The translations under genes and the position numbers were made by a program. DNA of 64,000 bases, from positions 186,001-250,000 of the forward strand of contig BPGH01000002.1 of assembly GCA_026002935.1 (NCBI GenBank), given 5' to 3'. Below, piece by piece: positions 36,797 through 43,796 of the stretch. Source of the DNA: Acidimicrobiia bacterium. GTDB taxonomy: Bacteria > Actinomycetota > Acidimicrobiia > IMCC26256 > PALSA-610. The first letter of the stretch is position 1. Each line of letters starts with the position of its first letter. The notes below the pieces were generated by a model. The model had not been told where the DNA came from, did no database searches, and worked only from the letters and a program-made list of their open reading frames with translations.

Positions 36797-38398
36797 TCAC
36801 GCCGGGCGTTCGACCTCGAGGACCGTGCGCTCCTCCGGCAGGTGCGCGTACAGGTCGGCGACCAGGTCGTCGCGCAGCGACCGGCAGGCGGGGTCGTCCC
36901 AGCGGTTGACGAACTGGTGGGGATCCGCGTTGACGTCGTAGAGCTCGCCCTCGGTCCCCTCGTACACGACCCGGCTGCGCGGGCCGATCCCGCCGCCGAA
37001 CAGCCCGGTGCTCGCGAAGTACTTCTCGAGCCCGTTCGGCCGGCCCGCGGTGGACGGCTCGTAGGCCGTGCACAGCCAGCCGTCGCGGTAGATCGAGCGC
37101 ATGTGCATCCCGTAGCCGGGGAACTGCGAGTCCCACTCGCACAGCACGCGCTCGCGGCCCGACCCGGGCGCGGTGGGCAGCGCGGCGCCCTGCATCCAGT
37201 CGGGGACGGGCACCCCGGCGATCCGGCAGAACGTCGGCGCGAGGTCGAGCTGGCCGACCGGCTCGGCGACGACCGCGGGTGCGACGCCGGCCGAGGGCGC
37301 GGGGCGCCACACGAGCGGGAGGCGCATCAGCGCGTCGACGTGGAACGGGCCCTTGAACAGGAGCCCGAAGTCGCCCTGCAACTCCCCGTGGTCGGTCGTG
37401 AAGAGCACGTCGGTGTCGTCGCCCCAGCCGCGCCGCTCGACGCAGCGCAGCACGCGCCCCAACGCCTCGTCGATCAGCTCGTTCATCACGTGGGTCATCG
37501 CGTTGATCTCGCGGATGTTGTCGGGGCCGACGGCCTGCGGCCGGTAGGAGGCGGGGCCTCCTTCCGCGTTGACCCACGTGCCCTCCCAGAGCGCGCGCCA
37601 GTGCGCGGGCTTCCCGGCGAGCACCCGCTCGATCGCCTCCGGCGAACCGGGATGGCCGGGCGGGAGGTCGAGGTCGCGCCAGTCGCAGCGGTGCAGCTCC
37701 GACGCCGGCGGGTCCCACGGGTGGTGCGGGTCGGGGAACGACATCCACACGAACCAGTCGGCGTCGTCGGGCAGCGAGTCGAGGTACGCGATCGTCCGGT
37801 CGGCGACCCAGTCGGTGTGGTACCACTCGCGCGGGATCGGGTTGAGGCGCGTCTCCGGCGCGCCCGTCTCGCCGCCCGGCTCGGCCGACAGCAGCGGCGA
37901 GAAGCCCGCCGTCGCCTCCATCCCGTGCGTGTCGACGAGCCACCGGCCGTAGTGCTGCAGCGCCCGGCGGCCGGCGTTCGGGACGTGCACCGCCAGCTCG
38001 GCGTGGTCGAACCCGCGGTAGGGGCCGGTGCGGCCCTCCTCGGCCATCGAGTTCTCGGGCCACCGCAGCTCCATGTCGAAGCCGGGCTCGAAGTGCGCCT
38101 TGCCGAGCAGCGCGGTGCGGTAGCCCGCCGCGGACGCGAGGTACGCGGCGACGCTCGGCGCGTCCGCCGGGAGCGGCACGCCGTTGGCGACGACACCGTG
38201 GGTGCGCACGTACTGGCCCGTGAGCATCGTCGAGCGTGCCGGCATGCACACCGTGTTCTGGTTGTACGCGCGCTCGTAACGGATGCCCTGTGCCGCGAGC
38301 GCGTCGACGACCGGGGTGCGCGCGATCGTTCCGCCGTTGCAGCCGAGCGCGTCGTAGCGCTGCTGATCGGTCGTGACGAACAGGATCTTGCGGCCCAT
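36797..38398 (-). CDS. sulfatase (formylglycine type)
   Basis: 533 aa. The N-terminal MGRKILFVTTDQQRYDALGC carries metal Asp11. The sulfatase signature C-x-P-x-R is in NTVCMPARSTMLTG (Cys51-Arg55), so the Cys should be converted to formylglycine. DVLFTTDHGELQGDFG supplies the metal Asp/His. ATG 38398 follows GGAAGGGAGG; the ORF extends further upstream without support. No signal peptide, so cytoplasmic. It would release sulfate from an organic sulfate ester. Relation to the second sulfatase (48932) and the sulfotransferase (20367) is unknown. Confidence 0.88.
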   Translation of the reverse strand: MGRKILFVTTDQQRYDALGCNGGTIARTPVVDALAAQGIRYERAYNQNTVCMPARSTMLTGQYVRTHGVVANGVPLPADAPSVAAYLASAAGYRTALLGKAHFEPGFDMELRWPENSMAEEGRTGPYRGFDHAELAVHVPNAGRRALQHYGRWLVDTHGMEATAGFSPLLSAEPGGETGAPETRLNPIPREWYHTDWVADRTIAYLDSLPDDADWFVWMSFPDPHHPWDPPASELHRCDWRDLDLPPGHPGSPEAIERVLAGKPAHWRALWEGTWVNAEGGPASYRPQAVGPDNIREINAMTHVMNELIDEALGRVLRCVERRGWGDDTDVLFTTDHGELQGDFGLLFKGPFHVDALMRLPLVWRPAPSAGVAPAVVAEPVGQLDLAPTFCRIAGVPVPDWMQGAALPTAPGSGRERVLCEWDSQFPGYGMHMRSIYRDGWLCTAYEPSTAGRPNGLEKYFASTGLFGGGIGPRSRVVYEGTEGELYDVNADPHQFVNRWDDPACRSLRDDLVADLYAHLPEERTVLEVERPA

Positions 38399-38568
38399 CG
38401 GGCCTCCCTTCCGCGCCTTTGGCGGCGGCGCGTCCCCGCGCACCGGGCCCGCCGGACCCACCGGCGCCCCCCGGCGCCCGCCCGGCGCGAGTCAACACTG
38501 GTTTCACCGGTACTGCAACTATCGCCGGGGGCGGGCGCGCCGGCGCCCGAGGGCGTACCGTCACGGCC

Positions 38569-39819
38569 GTGACGGCGAGCGACGTGACGGGCCCCGGCGC
38601 CCCGGCGGTGATGCTGAACCCGTTCGAGCCGGGCTTCTTCGACGACCCGTACCGGCAGTACGCGACGCTGCGCGAGCACGACCCGGTGCACCGGACCCCG
38701 CTCGGGTCGGTCGCACTGTTCCGCTACGACGACGTGGTCCGGGTGCTGCGGGACCCGCACCTCAGCGTCGAGGAACGCCACGCGAAGCTCGAGCTCCCAC
38801 CCCGGTCGCCCGAGATCCAGGCACTGTTCGACGCGCGTGAGCCGCGCGGCGCCGCCAACATGCTCAACCTCGACCCGCCCGACCACCACCGGCTCCGCCG
38901 CCTGGTGTCGAAGGTGTTCACACCGCGCACGGTCGAGGGGCTGCGCCCCCGAGTGCAGGCCCTGGTCGACGCGCACCTCGACGCGGTCGCCCCGGCCGGC
39001 GAGATGGACCTCATCGCCGACCTCGCGTTCCCGCTGCCGTTCGTCGTCATCTCCGAGCTGCTCGGCATCCCCGACTCGCCCGACCGGCTCCGCCTGCGCG
39101 AGTGGTCGGGCGCGATCGTGAAGCAGTTCGACCCGATCCTCACCGACGACGAGATCCGCGCGGCGTTCGAGGCGGCGGACGGCTTCTGGGAGCTCGCGAA
39201 CGAGCTCGTCGCATGGAAGCGGTCGCACCCCGGCGACGACCTCCTCACCGGGCTGATCGCGGCGGAGGAGGACGGGGACCGGCTGAGCGCCGACGAGCTC
39301 GTCGAGCAGCTCATCCTGCTGTACATCGCGGGACACGAGACGACCACCAACCTGATCGGCAACGGAGTGCTGGCGCTGCTGCGCCACCGCGGCCAGCTCG
39401 AACGCCTCCGGGACGACCCGGCGCTCGACGCGAACGCCGTCGACGAGCTGGCGCGCTACGACAGCCCGGTGCAGATGTCACGGCGGATCACCCTGACCGA
39501 CCTCGAGATCGGCGGCCACCACCTCGAGCCCGGGTCGGTCCTGCTCACGTGCCTCGGCGCCGCGAACCACGACCCCGCGAGGTGGGGGCCCACGGCCGGC
39601 GACCTCGACCTGTCGCGGCGCGACGCCGCGCAGCACGTGTCGTTCGGCGGCGGCTTCCACTCGTGCCTCGGCGCGCACCTCGCCCGCCTCGAGGGGCAGG
39701 TCGCGATCGGGACGCTCGTGCGCCGCTTCCCCGCCCTCGACCTCGCGACCGACGCTCCCGAGTGGAACGGGCGGATCGTCCTGCGCGGCCTGACTCGACT
39801 CCCCCTGCGCCTCGCGTGA
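38569..39819 (+). CDS. cytochrome P450
   Basis: 416 aa class I P450. AGHETT (254-259) in the I-helix, ELAR (293-296) as ExxR, heme loop FGGGFHSCLGAHLAR with Cys366. The N-terminal MLNPFEPGFFDDPYRQYATL and LDPPDHHRLRRLVSKVFTPR fit the CYP107/CYP105-like hydroxylases. GTG start. It is followed directly (0-12 nt) by an ABC-2 exporter, suggesting oxidation and export of the same compound, as in antibiotic-resistance or metabolite clusters. Confidence 0.9.
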   Translation: MTASDVTGPGAPAVMLNPFEPGFFDDPYRQYATLREHDPVHRTPLGSVALFRYDDVVRVLRDPHLSVEERHAKLELPPRSPEIQALFDAREPRGAANMLNLDPPDHHRLRRLVSKVFTPRTVEGLRPRVQALVDAHLDAVAPAGEMDLIADLAFPLPFVVISELLGIPDSPDRLRLREWSGAIVKQFDPILTDDEIRAAFEAADGFWELANELVAWKRSHPGDDLLTGLIAAEEDGDRLSADELVEQLILLYIAGHETTTNLIGNGVLALLRHRGQLERLRDDPALDANAVDELARYDSPVQMSRRITLTDLEIGGHHLEPGSVLLTCLGAANHDPARWGPTAGDLDLSRRDAAQHVSFGGGFHSCLGAHLARLEGQVAIGTLVRRFPALDLATDAPEWNGRIVLRGLTRLPLRLA

Positions 39820-39831
39820 TTGACTGAACGT

Positions 39832-40824
39832 GTGACGACGGCTGGCCCCGCCGTCGAGGTGGACGGCTTGGTCCGCCGCTTCGGCGAATTCACCGCAGTG
39901 GACGGGATCGGCTTCTCGGTCGAGCCCGGGGAGCTGTTCGGCTTCCTCGGCCCCAACGGCGCGGGGAAGACCACCACGATCTCGATCCTGTGCACCCTGC
40001 TCAACCCCACCGCCGGCACGGCGCGCGTCGCCGGCTACGACGTGGTCCGGCAGCGGGACCGGGTCCGGGCGAGCATCGGACTCGTGTTCCAGGAGATCAC
40101 CCTCGACGACTACCTCACCGCGGCCGAGAACCTCCGCTTCCACGCCGTCATGTACGGCGTGCCCGCGGCCGAGCTGCCCGGGCGGATGGAGCCGCTGCTC
40201 GACATGGTCGGCCTGCGCGAGCGCGCCGATCAGCAGGTGCGGTTCTTCTCCGGCGGGATGAAGCGGCGGCTCGAGATCGCACGCGGGCTGCTCCACACGC
40301 CGCGAGTGCTGTTCCTCGACGAGCCGACGATCGGCCTCGACCCGCAGACGCGCACCCACATCTGGGACTACGTCGACGAGCTGCGCGGGCGCGAGCAGAC
40401 CACCATGTTCCTCACGACGCACTACATGGACGAGGCGGAGCGCTGCGACCGCATCGCGATCATCGACCGCGGGCGGATCGTCGCGATCGACACCCCCGAC
40501 GCGCTCAAGGCCTCGGTGGGTGCCGACACCGTGACCCTCGCGACGAACGACGACGCCCGGGCCGCGGAGGAGCTCCGTTCGGCGTTCTCGGTCGAGGTCG
40601 AGCACCGGAAGGGCGCGCTCGAGCTGCGCGTGCCCGACGGCGAGGCGTTCGTGCCGCGCATCTTCGACGTGCTCACGGTCGGCGTCACGAGCATCAACGT
40701 GCGCCGGCCGAGCCTCGACGACGTGTTCCTCAAGTACACGGGCCGCGACATCCGCGACGCCGAGGCCGGCGCGAGCGAGCAGTTCGCGTCGAACGCGATG
40801 ATCCGCGCCTGGAGGAGGGGCTGA
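39832..40824 (+). CDS. ABC-2 exporter ATP-binding protein (DrrA-like)
   Basis: 330 aa from GTG 39832 (a TTG at 39820 is an alternative). Walker A LGPNGAGKTTTISIL, Q-loop VFQEITLDDYLTA, signature FSGGMKRRLEIARGLL, Walker B LFLDEPTIGLDP, switch His in TTHYMDEA. The C-terminal extension (INVRRPSLDDVFLKYTGRDI) is the DrrA/daunorubicin-resistance type. The stop overlaps the permease ATG. Confidence 0.9.
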   Translation: MTTAGPAVEVDGLVRRFGEFTAVDGIGFSVEPGELFGFLGPNGAGKTTTISILCTLLNPTAGTARVAGYDVVRQRDRVRASIGLVFQEITLDDYLTAAENLRFHAVMYGVPAAELPGRMEPLLDMVGLRERADQQVRFFSGGMKRRLEIARGLLHTPRVLFLDEPTIGLDPQTRTHIWDYVDELRGREQTTMFLTTHYMDEAERCDRIAIIDRGRIVAIDTPDALKASVGADTVTLATNDDARAAEELRSAFSVEVEHRKGALELRVPDGEAFVPRIFDVLTVGVTSINVRRPSLDDVFLKYTGRDIRDAEAGASEQFASNAMIRAWRRG

Positions 40825-41675
40825 TGGCCGCACCGACCGTGCCGGCGCCCGCACCCGGCCCGCCGTCGGCCGAGGCGCTGCACGCGGCGGCCGTCGCGCG
40901 CAACGTCCGCACCGTGCAGATGGTGTGGCGGCGCGAGCTGATCCGGCTCCAGCGCATGCCGAGCCGCATCATCTCGGGGCTCGCCCAGCCGTTGCTGTTC
41001 CTCCTCGTCATGGGCGCCGGGCTCGGCTCGCTGATCGGCGACCAGGGTGCCGGCGGGGTCGACTACCAGGTGTTCCTCTTCCCCGGCATCCTCGCGATGT
41101 CCGTCATCACGTCGTCGCTGTTCGGCGCGGTCGGCATCGTCTGGGACCGCGAGTTCGGCTTCCTGCGCGAGATGCTCGTCGCGCCCGTGTCGCGCACGTC
41201 CCTCGTGCTCGGCAAGGCGCTCGGCGGCGGGATGGTCAGCGTCGTGCAGGGCGTCGTGCTGATCGTCCTCGCACCGCTCGTCGGCGTCGACCTCACCGTC
41301 GGCCGCGTGCTCGCGCTGCTCGGCGCGATGCTGCTGCTCGCGTTCGCGCTCACGTCGTTCGGGATCGTGCTCGCGAGCCGGATGCAGCGGATGGAGTCCT
41401 TCCAGATGGTGATGGCGCTCGTGCTGCAGCCGATGATCTTCCTGTCGGGCGCGGTGTTCCCGCTGGAGAACCTCCCCGGCTGGCTCGCGGTCCTCACCCG
41501 CCTCAACCCGGCGACCTACGGCGTCGACCTGTGCCGGCGGGCGGTGCTGCCCGAGGCGACACGCCTCACGATCGGCGACTGGGTCGTCCCGGTGTGGTTC
41601 GACGCGCTCGTCGTGCTCGGGATGGGCTCACTGTTCCTGGCGGTCGCGGTGCGGGTCTTCAGCCGGACGGAGTAG
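40824..41675 (+). CDS. ABC-2 type permease (DrrB-like)
   Basis: 283 aa integral membrane protein with about six hydrophobic segments. Family motifs: RMPSRIISGLAQPLLFLLVM, FPGILAMSVITSSLFGAVGI, WDREFGFLREMLVAPVSRTS, GAVFPLENLPGWLAVLTRLN, and PATYGVDLCR. Forms the exporter with the preceding ATPase; substrate probably a hydrophobic metabolite or drug. It ends overlapping a minus-strand gene by 17 nt. Confidence 0.9.
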   Translation: MAAPTVPAPAPGPPSAEALHAAAVARNVRTVQMVWRRELIRLQRMPSRIISGLAQPLLFLLVMGAGLGSLIGDQGAGGVDYQVFLFPGILAMSVITSSLFGAVGIVWDREFGFLREMLVAPVSRTSLVLGKALGGGMVSVVQGVVLIVLAPLVGVDLTVGRVLALLGAMLLLAFALTSFGIVLASRMQRMESFQMVMALVLQPMIFLSGAVFPLENLPGWLAVLTRLNPATYGVDLCRRAVLPEATRLTIGDWVVPVWFDALVVLGMGSLFLAVAVRVFSRTE

Positions 41676-42354
41676 GCCGGCGCAGGGCGGGCGGCGGCCA
41701 GTTGCCGTCGGCCGCGTACGCCCAACGCTCGAACGGGTTGTGGTAGTACGCGTGCCGCTCGACGACCCGGTACAGGTCCGGCTCGCGTCGCACCAACCAC
41801 ACGGCCGTCCCCGTGAGGGCACCTCCGACCGCCCAGAGCACGTAGACCGCGGGGAACACGGGGCCGAACAGGCGCTGCTGCCACACGTGCAGCGTCTCGT
41901 GGCGCTCGACGAGCGCCCGGCGGCGCGGTCGCGCCGGGTCCCCCGCGTTCGTGATCACGTTGCCCGCCGCGAACGCGAAGCCGCGGCGCGGCGCCCAGCC
42001 CCGCCGGTAGACGTGGCGGCCGCGCCGCTCGCTCAGCTCCGGCAGGTAGCCGCCCGACCGGGCGCTCGCGGCGTGCACGGCGAGCCCCGCGGCGGTGCCG
42101 AGGATCCCCCAGGTCGCGTCGAGGGCGGCCCCGGCCCACCCGGTCGCGCGCCGCCAGTCGTAGACGCCCCGCCAGCCGGAGATCACCCCGTTCGCCCCGG
42201 CGACGAGCGCCCCGGCACCCGACCACCGCAGCGGCGCCAGGGCGGCCGCGCCGAGCGCGCCGCTCGCGGCGCCGACGGCGACGGCCTCCAGCAGGCGCGT
42301 CCCGACCGGCACGGCCGCGCCGCGCCCGGACGCCCCGGCCCCGGCCGGGGGCAC
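41659..42354 (-). CDS. unknown membrane protein with HExxH motif
   Basis: 231 aa. Gly/Ala-rich N-terminal segments (about residues 20-50 and 78-96) look membrane-embedded or glycine-zipper-like. A cytosolic stretch follows with ERHETLHVWQQRLFGP, a perfect HExxH (His152, Glu153, His156). Another hydrophobic segment (about 168-188) precedes the Trp/Tyr-rich end RVVERHAYYHNPFERWAYAA. HExxH in this setting suggests a zinc metallopeptidase or a metal-binding fold, but I recognise no known family. GTG start. Last gene of the minus-strand operon that begins at 46361. Confidence 0.6.
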   Translation of the reverse strand: MPPAGAGASGRGAAVPVGTRLLEAVAVGAASGALGAAALAPLRWSGAGALVAGANGVISGWRGVYDWRRATGWAGAALDATWGILGTAAGLAVHAASARSGGYLPELSERRGRHVYRRGWAPRRGFAFAAGNVITNAGDPARPRRRALVERHETLHVWQQRLFGPVFPAVYVLWAVGGALTGTAVWLVRREPDLYRVVERHAYYHNPFERWAYAADGNWPPPALRRPTPSG

Positions 42355-42363
42355 GCGCCGCGC

Positions 42364-43176
42364 TCACGGGCGGCGCGGCCGGTTCGTCCACCCGCCCTCC
42401 TCGGTCGGGAACCATCCGCTCGACGCGTAGGTCCCGCCGTCGACGTGCACGGTCGTCCCGGTGACGAACCGCGAGAGGTCCGACGCGAGGAACAGCGCGA
42501 CCCCGGCGACGTCGTCGGGGGTGCCGAACCGCCCGAGCGGCACCCAGGCCGGGATCATGTGCCGTTCGGCCGGCCCGACCCAACGGGAGTACGGCACCTG
42601 GAGCGTCTCCGTGACGTCGGGCGCGATCGCGTTCACCCGGATCCCGCGCCCCGCGTACTCGACCGCGACGCTGCGCGTGAAGCCGGTGATCGCGGACTTG
42701 AACGCCGAGTACACGGCGCGGGTGGGGATCGCACGGAACGCCTCGATGGTCGACACGTTCACGATCGAGCCGCCGTCACCGCGTTCGATCATCCCCGGGA
42801 GCACGGCCCGGGTGAAGGTGAAGACGTGCGCGAGGTTCACACGGTAGAGGTCGTCCCACTCGTCGTCGGTCTGTTCGTGGAACGCCTTGCGCGCCCCGCC
42901 GTGGTGGCCGACGTTGTTGACGAGGACGTCGACGCGCCCGAAGGCGTCGAGCGCCGCCGCCACCACCCGCTCGGCGACCCCGGGTGCCCGGACGTCGTCG
43001 ACGACCGCGACGCACCCCTCCCCCACCGCGGCCTGCGTCTCGCGTGCCCGGGCCTCGTCGGCCTCCACGAGCACGACGCGGGCGCCCTCCGCGTGGAACC
43101 GCTCGACCACGCCGCGGCCGATGCCGCCCCCGCCGCCGGTGACGATCGCGGCCTTCCCGGAGAGCAACCCGGTCAC
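42364..43176 (-). CDS. SDR-family oxidoreductase
   Basis: 270 aa. Cofactor loop AAIVTGGGGGIGRGVVERF, acidic VEADE (NAD preference), NNVGHHGG, catalytic NVSTIEAFRAIPTRAVYSAF followed by K. C-terminal GTTVHVDGGTYASSGWFPTE has an extended tail. The GTG start overlaps the stop of the glycosyltransferase-like gene (GTGA), so it is part of the phosphodiesterase-GT2 operon, perhaps modifying the sugar or lipid handled there. Confidence 0.85.
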   Translation of the reverse strand: MTGLLSGKAAIVTGGGGGIGRGVVERFHAEGARVVLVEADEARARETQAAVGEGCVAVVDDVRAPGVAERVVAAALDAFGRVDVLVNNVGHHGGARKAFHEQTDDEWDDLYRVNLAHVFTFTRAVLPGMIERGDGGSIVNVSTIEAFRAIPTRAVYSAFKSAITGFTRSVAVEYAGRGIRVNAIAPDVTETLQVPYSRWVGPAERHMIPAWVPLGRFGTPDDVAGVALFLASDLSRFVTGTTVHVDGGTYASSGWFPTEEGGWTNRPRRP

Positions 43177-43793
43177 GCCCGGCAGGCTACGCGCATGGCG
43201 GCGATCCGCTGCTCGTTCGTCATCCCGGGGAAGTGCACGATGCGCGGTGCCGGAGCCGGGTCGGCGGGGATGCTGTTCCACCGCTTGTCGAGCGCGCCGA
43301 CGGCGAGGCGCCACGGTGCGAGCGCGCCGCGGACCGGGTGGCCGCCGGGGAGGTGGCCGGTGAGGTCGAGGAGGGCCGCGTTCTCCCACCACCGGTGGTG
43401 GGTGAAGGCGCGCCGCGCCCACAGCCGCCGCATCAACGCCCGGGTCGGCGCGTTCCCGCGCGCCACGAACACGCCCAGGTTCGGGATCCTGCCGTCGCGC
43501 GTGTCGTGGACGACGAGGTGGAGCGGGCGCCACCCGATCTCGCCGGCCACGTCCACCGAGTCGTCGACGATCACCGCGTCGCTGTCGACCCAGAACACCA
43601 GGTCGTGGTCGTGCGCGAGCTCGTGGACGAGCGCGACCTTCGCCCACGAGGCGGGCCGCTGCGGCACGGGGTTGTGCTCGAGGGCGACCAGCTCGTACCC
43701 GTGCCGGACGGCGTAGCGCTCGAACGAGGGGCCGGAGACCTCGAGCAGCGCGCGGTGCGGGCCCGCGGCGATCGTGCACAGCACCTTGCGCAC
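43173..43793 (-). CDS. GT34-like glycosyltransferase
   Basis: 206 aa. N-terminal MRKVLCTIAAGPHRALLEVS, then WAKVALVHELAHDHDLVFWV and DSDAVI (DxD metal/nucleotide-sugar site), followed by NLGVFVARGNAPTRALMRRL, W-W-E-N and IVHFPGMTNEQR. This is the arrangement of galactosyl/mannosyl transferases of the GMA12/MNN10 (GT34) type, here short and soluble. It starts 3 nt after the phosphodiesterase-GT2 gene and overlaps the SDR gene. Confidence 0.72.
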   Translation of the reverse strand: MRKVLCTIAAGPHRALLEVSGPSFERYAVRHGYELVALEHNPVPQRPASWAKVALVHELAHDHDLVFWVDSDAVIVDDSVDVAGEIGWRPLHLVVHDTRDGRIPNLGVFVARGNAPTRALMRRLWARRAFTHHRWWENAALLDLTGHLPGGHPVRGALAPWRLAVGALDKRWNSIPADPAPAPRIVHFPGMTNEQRIAAMRVACRA

Positions 43794-43796
43794 GGT

